Assembly: GCA_033725935.1 (NCBI GenBank)
Contig: MU867087.1
Location: forward strand, 124,001 to 188,000
Length of the DNA stretch: 64,000 nucleotides
Reading direction: 5' to 3'
Source of the DNA: Cladorrhinum sp. PSN259
Taxonomy: Eukaryota > Ascomycota > Sordariomycetes > Sordariales > Podosporaceae
The translations under genes were made by a program, and so were the position numbers. Below, one piece after another: positions 13,145 through 24,023 of this stretch. Position 1 is the first letter of the stretch. Every line of letters begins with the position of its first letter. The notes beneath the pieces were generated by a model that was not told where the DNA came from, made no database searches, and worked only from the letters and a program-made list of their open reading frames with translations.

Positions 13145-13741
13145 TTTTTTTGGGACAAGGGAAGTAAATTAATAATGTCGAGTTGAACGACAAGCGACAC
13201 TTTTTTTTTTTGGAGAAATGCAGAAATCTCGTTTTACGGGCATTATGTATTTTTTCTATTGAACTTGATCTTTGAACCCCCCAACCCCCCACAATCAAAA
13301 GTGTTCAAAAAACCGATCCCACTCCAACGGCGAACACGACACCACTTTTTTGTTTGTCTCTAACCGAGATCACCAGACAAAGCAAGAAGGTAGAAACAAA
13401 AAAGAAGGAAGGTATTATTATTATGAGTTTGTTGTTGATCTTGAGGAGGGTGGGTTGGATTAAGCAGTGTCGCGGTCGCATAACTTTTGTCGGCCAAGTG
13501 TTCCCAGTTTTGGAGGTGACAGCCCGGCGCGATGTCACCCAGCCCCGGGGTTGAGGGCCAGGTTTGTTCAGGGCATGACGCAGCGAACGTTGAACGGTTG
13601 AGTGCCGAAATGAGAGAGATCTTGGGGAAGGAAAGGGATGTCCAATTCGGACATTTTTCTTCCTCTTTGACATTGGGGATGCTCCGGGCGGAGTGGACCG
13701 GTGCATGGTGGTGCTGGAGTGAAGTGATCATTGATGGGATT
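13145..13741. other. Intergenic, EEP gene promoter side
   Basis: This holds the upstream region of the leftward EEP gene, including a T10 run at 13201-13210, and the 3' flank of the small unknown gene. No gene recognised. Confidence 0.5.
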
Positions 13742-14303
13742 TTAAGCCGGGAGCTGCTCCCGATGTTCTTCAAGTTGCTCTGCTTGCTTCTTGACTTCCC
13801 TCCATGCTCCAGCAAGCCGTCGACGCAATCTTTTTCGTAATCCTAGTGGTTTAGGTGCCGCATCGGCACGATGGCTGCAAGACACAAGAGCAGCAGTGGC
13901 GTACGCGGCGGTGATTATTGCCTGACCGTTGGCGGAGGCTTTCTGCTTTCTGTTTAAAACAGCTGTCTTTACCTTCGGCTATGGCTGCGACAATCGAGAT
14001 GGTCATCTGATCAACGAACTTGGCGTACTCATGGGCGACGACGGGTGCCTTTTCTGAGGGAATCGCGACTTCTGCGGTCTCCTTTATGATGGTAGTGATT
14101 TTTGAGACACACTCGGCGAGGATCGAACCCCACAAGGGTCCGCCTCCTGCCACTTCAACCGAGTTAGTGTAGGGGATGACTCCTCTTTGGATTAATCTGA
14201 TGATGTTTTCGGTAGATTGCCAGAGTTCGAGTTGTGGTGCCTCCGGGGCTGTTATCTGGTAAGGAGGCGGTTGTGAAGAGGTGTCCGAGTCGTCGCTGGA
14301 CAT
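13742..14303 (-). CDS. Small unknown protein, helix-rich, joined across a 34-nt intron-like gap
   Basis: The ATG at 14303 opens a frame starting MSSDDSDTSSQPPPY. It contains an amphipathic region (LWQSTENIIRLIQRGVIPY) and a helical stretch (VDQMTISIVAAIAE). At 13973 the reading frame must change. Removing 13939-13972 (GTAAAG...AAAG, GT-AG bounded, 34 nt, phase 1) continues the helix and a basic coiled coil (LRKRLRRRLAGAWREVKK) to a TAA at 13742-13744, total about 175 aa. Without the removal the frame ends at 13851 with a Cys/Arg-rich tail that looks non-coding. A 34-nt intron is shorter than any other in this window, so a small insertion or a sequence error is equally possible. I do not recognise the family. 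Confidence 0.45.
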
Positions 14304-17300
14304 TGTGATGGTTTTGTTTGGAATTGATTCTTTTCTTATTATTTGTGGTGGTGATGAAGTGAAAAGAGATGGAAGCAGGTCTGGAGAACATTGCACTCTC
14401 TTTTTTCTCGGTTTTTATTTTTTCAAATTTATCGAGACCTGTGGTTTTTCGTGGCTTGGGCCTGGTTGTTAACTGCCCCTTTGCGCAATTTGTGAGTGAA
14501 AAAAAAAACCATAGAAACTGGCATCATCATCACCATAACTTTCTCTTTCGTATCAATTGGCTCTTACAGTTCAAACACGAAAATCAGCTTTCTAGACTAG
14601 CGCATGATGAGTTATCTTCCATTATCTCCATCTTACAAGACATCCAAAACCCCTTTTGATTCAACCCAATTCATGGGTAACGGTTAATGTAACAAACTTA
14701 AAAGTGTTTCATAAGTTTTATACTTGTAACTAGATCTTCATTATACATAACTAAGTTCCAAAAATCTTTAATCTAAATCCTAATCTGGATAACGGCTGTA
14801 GTGGTAGTAATCGGTATACCGATTCCACTCGCCATTTTAAGGTATGAGTATAGCTAGGGTGCCTTTGAGTGGCGTTTGCCACCATTGCCATTGTTCTTGT
14901 TCTTCTTGGAAGGCATCTGATATAATCAGCTTGATAGAGGTGACGGAATCGAGCTACAGTGCCTTACTGGAGTATTGGGATAGTATTGGGAGAGTTCTTC
15001 TTCGCTCGCGGGGGTTCGGACTGCAAGGCAGGGTTCTGTTAGCTGGCACAGGGACAAGCTCTCCGTCTCACGAACACAGAAGCAGGACTTATTGGTACCT
15101 GCTTGCCCGGAGGTTCAAGTATATTGTGAAAGGAAGAAGATAGATGGGAGGCATGGGTTTATAATAGAAGGTTACCTAATGTGGGTCTTGATTATATGCG
15201 CCTAGGGCGGATGCCCTGGCAGCTGGCCTTATCACCACATCTGGCGACGGTTGAAGGTATCGCGAGATCTTGGTTGTGGGCGTTGTCGTGGCGCCTGCGA
15301 CCGAGTCGTGCCTTATCAATCGAGCCATGTATAAAGTGTGTATAATTATTTAATTATTATTCGGGTTATTTTTTTTTTCGGTTATGCCCGATAACGCTCA
15401 GAATTAATAACGACGATAGCTAGGGTGCAAAGGGGGGATAGTTATTGAGAGTTTCTTTCTTTTCTTTCTTCTACTTCTTGTAGTTTATTCTGTAGGAGAC
15501 GGGGGGGAGCACACACTTCTGAGCTTTCTTGATAACAACCGACTCAATCTTCTTTCGATCCTAGGTTTTCCTTCCAATTGTTGATATCGGAAAACACCGG
15601 AATTAGAAATTCCCATCATGCAAGGTTGAAAACCAAACAAGGCCGTGATAGGGGAGAACATCACACCAAGACCGTCTCAGACCTACCCCCCACCACTGTG
15701 ATACACTTAACCCCCAAATTCGGGCATCGATTTTCCGGGTCGTCTCTGACGATCTTACAGCAATTGCTTTTTAAGATATCCAAGAGTAGCAGTTGTCCGG
15801 AGTTCGGGACGATCACACACACACACCAATAATTGGGGGAAAATCCGAGTCTCGTAACCGGGAACGAGATCGACCGAGTTTCCAGGAGTTCCAGAAGAGG
15901 ACCAGATCAATGATGGGCGTTGAAACATTTGTCACGGGATAAACATTTCTCTTTTTCACAAAAAGAAAATCCTTGATCGCTTATGCAATCCTTTGAACAT
16001 CAAGTTTGTGAGTTATAAAGCAAAACAAAAACCCGCGCAGAAATTCCATCCTAGCCTATAAAATACCATGATAATAACCGCATCGTATGCACAAAACTCC
16101 AGGTCCGAGAGCCTGCACATCCTTTCTCAGCCCTTACCATCACGGCAATCCATCACAAACAGTCAAACTGCATCCCGTCAGAGGAACTTGAACGCCACGG
16201 ATGTCCACTAACAGTGACAGCGGCAATCCCATAGAAACGATGATCCATCGGAGTTTTTGAAGATCTGATAGATCATAATGTCTCAGCCTCAGCTGCAAGT
16301 CCGTTATTCTCTGTCGGAATAAAGTATTCTTGACGCCACTTACTCCTGTCAATCGGGAAAGCTAATTTTCACGTGTCTTTGAAGAAGACGAAAAACAAGA
16401 AAAGAAGAGGAAGAGAAGCAGATCCTAACGCCACCGACCATCCTTCCTTTTCTTGTTTACCGGTAAACAAAACTAACCCATCGAATCTTCAGTTAATTTC
16501 CTTCAGAATCATAAACTCACACCCCCCCCTCTTTTCAAACTAACCCTCCCGTGCCGCGTGCGTTTTGCGTTTTGCGTTTTGCGTTTGCTTTTCCCGGCCC
16601 ATTCTCTCCCGAGATCAGCACACACACACCCACTCAACGTCCCGCGCCACGAAAGTGTCTGTGCACATGGCAGTTGTTGAGACAGCAACGAAATGTCTCA
16701 GCCAGATAGGTAGGGTAAAGGCGCTTTGACCTTGTGACAATTTGAACCAAAAGTTCCGGTTTTTATAAAAATTAAAAATTAAAAAATTAAAAATAAGATA
16801 CTTTGAAAGTATTACAAGTAAGAAAAAGACAACACGCCGAAAACACGCATCATCCATTTCAACATATTTAACGGGAGAATGAGTTGAAAGCAAACTTTGA
16901 GTGACACTGTTGAAATTGATATTCAAACATCATTCATTCATTCGAGAAACAGGCAACGAAACAGCCCCGCAAGTACCTAGTCTAAATAATATAACAATCA
17001 ACATGCGGGAGTCCATGTAATGTGAGGCCCGCTTTTTGAAAAGCAATGCGTCGTTCAGCTTAAAGATGAGATCATCGCATGATCGTCTCTGTCTAGTTGA
17101 GAGGTCCGTCGGCAATCTGTAAATGGTCGCTAGGCCAGACGTAAACTGGGAAGCAGGAGGAGGGTTGGCGGGGCTTGACATTGTGGTCTTGTTGGGTCGA
17201 AGAACGTCGTGAAGGTAGTGGGAAATTGGAAAGGTTTGAGAGCTTGGGGAAGGATGTAACGTTGTTGTTTGATAAAGGCTTAGTGATCGTCACGTATAAG

Positions 17301-17686
17301 TTGGAGGTGTAATGTAGTGAATAAACAGAATGGCTGAGGGGAGAGAAAACGGTGGGTTAGTTGCGATTAAGAAGTTGGGAACTTGAATGGAGGTAAAGTG
17401 TTAAGAGGAAAAGTTAAGATTCCGAAAGAAAGAGAGAGTAGATTTTATACAGCGACTCCAAAGCTCACCTCCCACTGTTGTCATTGTAGCTTTTTGTTAC
17501 TATTGTTATTATTATTGCTATTATTGCGATTGTCTTACACAATAGGGGAACCCAGTTGCAGTTTGGATAGCAAGTAACGGAAGGTGCGCTACAACCAATC
17601 CTGTTCTGTCATTGCGCGCCTTCCATACTTGCCATGCTCTTTAATATAAAACGCAGAAGGCGACTAATTTCAGCTATGAAGCCCGG
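14304..17686. other. AT-rich, gene-poor stretch with repeats
   Basis: AT-rich DNA, especially 14660-15450 and 16740-16900. It contains a truncated MITE arm (15220-15330), a 13-bp direct repeat ATAGCTAGGGTGC at 14850-14862 and 15416-15428, and four copies of a TTTTGCG-type unit at 16561-16586. The minus-strand frame 16930-17181 starting MSSPANPPPASQF has a plausible start but no recognisable domain and is too short to support. No other gene seen. Confidence 0.5.
15220..15330 (+). mobile_element. Truncated MITE copy (one arm plus centre) related to the element at 37316
   Basis: From AGCTGGCCTTATCACC at 15221 this matches the left arm of the MITE at 37316-37525 with scattered substitutions. It continues into that element's central segment, in the reverse orientation of the centre, ending CAATCGAGCCATGT. 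An 11-nt piece of the centre is missing and the opposite inverted arm is absent. It is a decayed, non-autonomous relic. Confidence 0.7.
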
Positions 17687-17704
17687 GCTGACCCCGGGGT
17701 CAGC
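17687..17704. promoter_or_regulatory. 18-bp perfect palindrome upstream of the + strand HNH gene
   Basis: GCTGACCCCGGGGTCAGC is its own reverse complement. It lies about 185 bp before the ATG of the HNH gene at 17890. The same 18 bp occur at 56291-56308, about 310 bp upstream of the paralogous HNH gene. A dimeric transcription-factor site is an inference from its symmetry and conserved placement. Confidence 0.6.
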
Positions 17705-17889
17705 TTCTCCTTTTCGAATAACTTAAGCTCAAAAAGGATGGGTGTGGAGTGAGCGCCACACACGTCAAGATGCCAAATTTAGAGTTTCAAGCCAGAGAAC
17801 ACTTTGCTGTTCACCGTGACCAAACACGGATCTGTCAATTTGTCCTCTTATTCAAATCAAGAAACAAGTTTCCTCCATATTCAGCCAAG

Positions 17890-19480
17890 ATGACGTCCCG
17901 ATCAAGCATGGACGCTTTATACGAAGCGTATATGGCAGTAAATGCCGAAAATGCAAGGGCCCATAGGGAGTTAAGACGCGTCCTCGAGAGCCGTAACAAA
18001 ATCCCGGAGCAGCAACCCGACAAATTCCTCGTTACTACCGGTTGATCAGCTCGAAACCAGATTGGATTTGATCAAAAGGCTAGAAGCATTTTGGCAAGCC
18101 AACTTCACGAGACTTACACAGCTTCAAATGAAGAACTACGAGCGGTTTACCGACCTGCAGATCGCTGCCCTCCTCGAGATGGATCTTACAATCTTACATT
18201 ACGCGTCGAATATAAACCAGGATGCGACTTTGAAGCACCTGATGGGACTTAGATGTACGATGAAGATATGTATGCTTATTTCAAGGTACTGACATTAACC
18301 CTTTATCTATATGTCTAACCTGAACGTAGTCGCCACTAAAAGGCTATCTGCCGATAATGTTAAGGGACCAGGAGCCGCCATCAAAGGTGTCGTTTTAGCA
18401 CAGCCCGATGTGCCGAGCGAGTCGTCTGGCGATGAGGCTGAAAAGAAAACCAAGTACGAAAACTCGAAGGACGGTAAGAGGGCGAGACGAAACAGTTTTT
18501 ATATTCAGAAACGGAAACGACTTGACAACTTCCGATGCATCATGACGCAGACCTCGAACCCCGAAGTATGCCACATTGTGCCTCTCTCGGCGAACGCATC
18601 TGACGCAGGCATGGATTTGTGGCGTAAATGTCTTTATACGATCTTTGGGCTGGGCTTGATGGGCACAGCACTATTAGACCGGTTCGAATCCCTGTTTTGT
18701 TCAAAGCTTGGTGTCAGTGATCGCCATTGGAACTCGATCTGTTTGGCTGTAACTGCCCACGATTTCTGGTCAAGGGGGTACTTTGCCTTCAAATACCTTG
18801 GCACGAAGGATCCTCCCCTCGCTAACCCAAAATCTATGGTCTGCCTGAGAATCCAGCTGGAGTGGATGCCGTGGAGGGAGAGGGATGTCGAGAAGAACAA
18901 GCCCGAACGTTCAATCGGTCGGAGCGTAGACGAGTTCAGAACTTCGCTGCCTGAGTATGAGAATCGAAGATTTCCGCCTCATTGTGGGGACTATCGGGGC
19001 ACATACGGTAAGCCCCTCGTCGCCTTATCACGACCCGAAACCGGGTTTAATATCGAAGATGGGGATATCTTCGAAGTCTTGGTCGAGAGAGGACACATGG
19101 AAAAAATGATCTCGTGCTTCCAACTGCAGAGGGCGATGATCAGAATTCTTGCCATCGCTGGAGGGGCGGAGCCACAAGATGACGATTACCAGCCACGATT
19201 TCTAGATGAGGATTGGGAGTTTCCAGGTATTAAGGAGGAGCGCAAGGGCAAGCCGTTTATTGTGATGGATGGATCGCCTGGGCCGTCGAAGTCGGCGGCA
19301 TTAGAGGAAGGGGATAATGAGGATTTACGAATTGAAGGTGATAGAGAGGATGAGGGGGATGATGAGGAAAATGACGGAAATGAGGGAGATGAGGGAGATG
19401 ATGAGGAAAATGATGGAAATGAGGGAGATGAGGGAGATGAGGGAGATAAGGGAGAGTCAAGCAAGAGGAAAGCAGAGTAG
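17890..19480 (+). pseudogene. HNH endonuclease-domain gene, copy 1, with a 1-nt frameshift
   Basis: Exons 17890-18269 and 18330-19480; the intron 18270-18329 (GTATGC, CTAAC, TAG) is in phase 1. Compared with the paralogue at 54550-55981, exon 1 has an N-terminal helical region (MDALYEAYMAVNAENARAHRELRRVL). The frame is then lost by a single-base deletion around 18027-18032, and resumes one frame over at VDQLETRLDLIKRLEAFW. Exon 2 holds an HNH_2-type core: FRCIMTQTSNPEVCHIVPLSAN, with the Cys, His-Ile and Asn positions of HNH nucleases. It then has GLSNLV-free helical sequence with WSRGYFAFKYLG and PPHCGDYRGTYGKPLVALSRPETGF, and a very acidic EGDEG/DDEENDGN tail to a TAG at 19478. A real frameshift would make this a pseudogene; a sequencing error would restore it. 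No function is established for this fungal family. Confidence 0.65.
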
Positions 19481-19864
19481 AGCTCTACTTCCAAGGCCGA
19501 AGCCTCCAGCAGCAATCCACAAGGGAGTGGTAAGGGGAAAAGGCCGATGATGCACCTCGAAGTACGACCGCAAGAGGAGCCCGAGACAACTAAAACAGGG
19601 ACGATGAAGATAAGGAAGCAAATGAGCAGATTAATGAGGAGTATTGGGAAGAGTTTTGGCGCCTACAATACAACCTCTACAGCGGATGAGGCTCCAGCCA
19701 CGGAGCAAGAAGAGCGGAGAGGAACAATGGGTAGTTTTAAAAACACCCTCAAAAAGAGAAGGGGAAGGGTAACGTCAAGCATGTATCGCGATGATTCTCG
19801 CGAAACCACCGAGCAGCTAACTAATACAGCTGCTGGTAAATCTGTTGCCGACGAGACCAAGTAA
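19481..19864 (+). other. In-frame open extension after the HNH TAG stop (copy 1)
   Basis: The 127 codons directly after the TAG, in the same frame, are open to a TAA at 19862. They contain MSRLMRSIGKSFGAY, a Glu/Gln-rich linker and a basic SFKNTLKKRRGRV segment. These align in order with the extension after the TAG of copy 2 (SSIG, QQEEGE, FRDTVREKFRRPR). No branch site or good donor/acceptor pair is seen that would splice out the stop. Confidence 0.6.
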
Positions 19865-20450
19865 TGTGGTTTTGGGTTTTTCTTTTTTTTTTTTTTTTGT
19901 TTGGGACGGGGATTCTTTTTTTAGGGGGAGGGTTATTTTAGGAGAGAGAGGAGAGCTGCGGGAGGTGTTTGCTGCTATATATATTATTATTTTATTGCTT
20001 CAGCTTCGTGGGTTTTAATATGAATTAGTTAAGAGAAAATAAAAAGGAAGAAAAAAGATCGGCAGAGGAATAATAAATCAAATGAGATTGCTTTTATATC
20101 TTTAAGTGACGGCAAAAAACAAAGAAGGAAATAAGAAAATATTAATTATGAGGTAAGAGAAAGGTAGATATAAATCTCCTCAATAAACCATGGCCGTCCA
20201 GGCTGAGCCTCCAAAAGTGAGCAACCAGCATGGAACACACACAATAGAGCAATGGCATGGCACTACCAACCTTAGCTGCAGTCTCTTCTTCGAGTGTGAG
20301 AAAAAAAAGTCGTTGATAGAAGAGTAAAGCACGTGTGGGTGCGCTGGATACATAACCACCCCTGAAGATGTAAACAAAACCACCATCCACTCAACTCTAA
20401 CCAGCAGCACACACCCCCTATTCCTCGTTTCCCTTCCCTCCTCCTCCAGT
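19865..20450. other. Intergenic, convergent 3' ends
   Basis: This starts with a T15+ run at 19882-19900 and TTATTTTAGG..GAGAGAG, also found in the 3' flank of the second HNH gene, so the duplication includes the 3' flank. The rest is AT-rich. No gene seen. Confidence 0.5.
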
Positions 20451-21663
20451 TCAAACATCATCACCATTAGCAACCCGAACAACAACCTTGCCCAAATGCT
20501 CACCCCGCCACAACCACTCAACAGCCTCGGCACTCTCCTCAATCCTCCAGACCTTTTTATCATCCACCAGCGCATCCAGCTTTATTTTCCTCTCCTCGAT
20601 AAACTTGTTGAGGTCCTCCAAATCATCTTTGGATCCCACGGCCATGCCCTGTATCCTCGCCGTCTTCATCATCAACCCGCCAAAGATACCCGCCGGATCC
20701 CAGCCTCCCGGACCTGCTTCCCACCCGCCCAAAAACCCAACCAAAGAAACCTGGCCGTTGCGGCCGCTCAGCGAGGCAATATCGGCCGGTATCGAGGCCG
20801 GACCTGCGTTGTTGATGATCAGGTCCACGCCTTTGCCCTGAGTGAGTTCTGATATTTTGGAGGACTGGTCCGGGTAGGTACGGTAATTGTACGACAAAAA
20901 CTGTTTGCCGGGAAAGGATTTGGATAGTTTAGTGCGCAAGGCAGACAGTTTGGCGTCGGAGGAGGAAGTGATGATTGGTGTTATGTTGGGGGTCGCCAGA
21001 CACAAGACGAGGGCGAAGACGGAAACGCCGCCCGTTCCCTGGAGGAGAACCGTCTTGGGGCGGCCGGAGAGGTAGAGGGAGGGGAACGAGAGGGAGGTCC
21101 AGGCTGTTATTCCGGCGCAACCTATCGTTGCTGCCTGGAATTTGAAAAGGGCGGTTAGTATTATGATAGATAATTAGTATGGTGTGCTGGAACGGCCGGG
21201 GGACACGAACCTCTTCCCAAGATAGATGCTTCGGCACGTGGACAAGCACTTGCTCATTGTAGATGGCGTACTCTCTCAAAACGCCATCCTCGTACGAACC
21301 GAGCCCGAGCTTGCCGTCTATAGGACGCTCCCCGTGGAGGTCCTCAATATCGAAAGCGGGCGAGACACGATCGCCGACTTTGAATTTTGTTACCGACGTT
21401 CCGATGGCTGCTACGACTGCTACGCAGTCTGACCCGGGTATGCCGTCTGGACTGTTTCCTGATGGGTATTGTCCGTGCAACATGAGCGCGTCACGGTAGT
21501 TGAGCGAGACGGCGATGATTTTGAGGAGGACATCGTGAGATGAGAGGCTTCCACTGGGAAGAGTCTTCTCGGTTGTGATTTTGTATGTTTGGGGGCTCCC
21601 CTCTGTTGGAGCCGGGCCGCTGCGGCGGATGGCGCAGTATGTATCTGGGATTGTGGTGTTCAT
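20451..21663 (-). CDS. Medium-chain (MDR) zinc-type alcohol dehydrogenase / quinone oxidoreductase
   Basis: Model complement(join(20451..21134,21211..21663)), 378 aa. The 76-nt intron 21135-21210 (ACTAAC branch) is in phase 0. The N-terminal GroES-like domain has VSLNYRDALMLHGQYP and GIPGSDCVAVVAAIG...VGDRV. The second half is the Rossmann domain, with AATIGCAGITAWTSL and VLLQGTGGVSVFALVL, then VDLIINNAG. The catalytic zinc cysteine is replaced in the conserved NYRD block, which is typical of zinc-free quinone-oxidoreductase-like members. It probably reduces a small quinone, enal or ketone with NADPH in the cytosol. The substrate is unknown. Confidence 0.85.
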
Positions 21664-22376
21664 TGTGTTCAATCTTGAGCTGTTGATGCTGAGTTGGATA
21701 TGAAGAGACCATATGTGAATCGGAGAGGTTGCTGTATATAAACTCAATTTTCCGGACTGGGATTGAAACTGCAGCTGACAAACATGTATGGTCTTGGCTT
21801 TATCGCCGAGGAGACTTCTTTTCGGCACAAGAGACACCAACACGGCTCAATTCAGCTCCCAGGTGCAATTGAAGTTCCTCCGGTCCAACGTCACACACAA
21901 AGTGCAGATGATTACTATACTTGGTCGTAGTTCGGTGATAGTGACAAAGGAGCTAAAGTTCCGCGGAGTTCCGCGGAGTTCCGTGGACTTCCGGGTGGTT
22001 AAGAGGCACGAATATATCGGGGCCACCATGTATTAATTCCCGACAATAAAGCAGATTGCGAGAGCTTACAAGACTTTTGAGCATCCAAAATATGTAATCG
22101 AAAGAGAGACTTCACGTTGATCATTACTATCAGGCACGAGAATCTTGAGCATTGACCCCGAGATACTTCGTACCAAAAAACCCAGACTATGCAAACTCCA
22201 ATAAAACATCCCAAGATGTACATGTACGTGGTATCATTTCTTCCCAACCCTCTTCTTTAAAACCATTAAAAACAACAGACACAGTGCAAGGCACTAGACA
22301 AGCTGACGCCGAAAAGACATTCAGACCTTGGTGGATTAGCCAACGGTTTCCTGACCCCCCAACCCAGCTAGTCGCT
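21664..22376. other. Promoter region of the MDR gene
   Basis: This contains a 10-bp direct repeat at 21959-21990 (TTCCGCGGAG twice, then TTCCGTGGAC) about 300 bp upstream of the MDR start. It could be a Zn2Cys6-type activator site because of the CCGCGG cores. The other half is the 3' flank of the UNC93-like gene. No gene seen. Confidence 0.45.
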
Positions 22377-24023
22377 TCAGATTGCAGTCGGCTTCTCGCT
22401 AGTTTTGGTGACGTGACCGACCACGTCCTCCACCGTCTCGTCGCTGAATTTGAGATCCTCCTCAACAGTTACAGTGTCTTTGATCTTAAGCCAGATGACT
22501 GGGGCGGCAAACACGAGCGCAGCAGCCAATAGACCCCACTAAAGGACAGCAGTCAGTATTACACCCCCCAGGAGCACGATAGGGATGACTTACGGTGGCA
22601 CCAAATATGGTATTATATGGCTTCTTCAGTCCATCCAATCGCCAGAAAACGGCAGCACCAGCCGACTGAATTCCCTTGTAGAACCCAGTGAGGTTTGCAG
22701 CCTTGCGGCCAGAGTTGCTGAGGGCACCCATGTACCTATTTCTTGTCAGTCACACACCCTCCAAGCTCCAGGGAGGCAGAAAACTTACCAGTAAATGCAC
22801 GTCTGCCAAGCGGCATCAAAGAACCCATAAAACATGAGCAGGAACATGGGGCCGATATAAGCCCCATCAGCCCAATCAAGCCTCACGTAAGTCGAGTCCT
22901 CTGGCTCCACCACCTCTCTCACAACCCGATCCTTCTGCCAGGCCCATCCACCACCCCAAATCACAAAAGTCAAAGTGGTCAAGGCCCCCAAGGCAATCTT
23001 TGCTCTCACAGACCGTCTCAACTTTCCGGCATCTAATGCACTCCCAAAGACGATAGCCCCAATGATCTGGCTGGTCCAGTACAGGGTATTGTTCAAAGCT
23101 CGGGTGCGCGTATTGAAGTGAGCTCCGTTCATGTCGTTGAGTTGATATGTGTAAAACACATTGGACGCAAAGAACATGGGAAACAGCAAGATAACCCATG
23201 GAGCCTGCGTGATGGTCTCAAACAGACCCTTGAACTCCGTCTTCCAGCTCGGGTTCTTCATCAGAATAACCTTGCTCCCGTCGTGGCGGTAGACCTTGCC
23301 CGCATTGACGAGGAACAGCGCGATAACGGCGCCGGTCACCATGAGAACAATGAAGCCAATATAAGTACCGTCACTGACGGCCGTGGCGCCTGTCGCGTGG
23401 ATGTTCTGACCAAGAGGAACGAGCGAGCCAATAACACCGCCCAGGTTGAAGATGATCCAAAAAATAGCAATGTATCGGCCCTTCTTGTCTTCGGACGGGT
23501 AACTCATCATGATGGTGCCCTGGGCGGTCCAGAGCAGACCGGCGCAAACACCAAGGAAAGCGCCCGCAAAGATGACGAAACCTCGATTCTCGGTGTGGTT
23601 GTAGCAGAGAAAGCTGGCTGCGTAGATGCAGTAGCCGAGACCGCCAAAGGAGAGGGTAATCTTTACTCCAAGCATGTTGGCAATGGTGCCCGAAAAGAAG
23701 GCAATGACGGCAAATGTCGAGTACAGGGCGGTGCTGGCGTCAGTTTGGGCGCTCGAATCGACTTGACCAGCTGCGCCGAGACCGGTGAGGGCGTTGAACA
23801 TGCCCGGGCAGAGGAAGCAGACGAAGGCAACCATCAAGAGCTGGACGATTGGCGACGCGAACCAAACCTCGTGGCCGAAGATCTTGAACCCTTTGTACAT
23901 CCATCCCGAAGGTCGATCAGCCGTAACGAGGACTTCATCGTGATTCAAGCCGACCTCACGGATCTCCTTGGAGGTCGGGGAGTGCTTCTCGTCCGCCGCT
24001 GTAGCTGCGTTTTCGTCCGCCAT
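22377..24023 (-). CDS. UNC93-like (DUF895) multi-pass membrane protein
   Basis: Model complement(join(22377..22538,22594..22735,22789..24023)), 512 aa. The introns are 55 and 53 nt and the joins are phase 0 and phase 2. The start is the ATG of MADENAATAADEKHS; upstream in-frame triplets are not ATG. After a ~60-residue cytosolic N-terminus come about 11 hydrophobic segments: WFASPIVQLLMVAFVCFLCPGMFNALTGLGAAG (signature of the family), VIFAGAFLGVCAGLLWTAQG, IFWIIFNLGGVIGSL and GFIVLMVTGAVIALFLV. The tail is acidic (KIKDTVTVEEDLKF). Fungal members resemble MFS transporters, but the substrate is not known. Placement on a plasma or vacuolar membrane is inference. Confidence 0.9.

Noticed and set aside
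18678..18694. tRNA B-box-like GGTTCGAATCC
   Set aside because: Lies inside the HNH coding exon; no cloverleaf or A box at the right distance.
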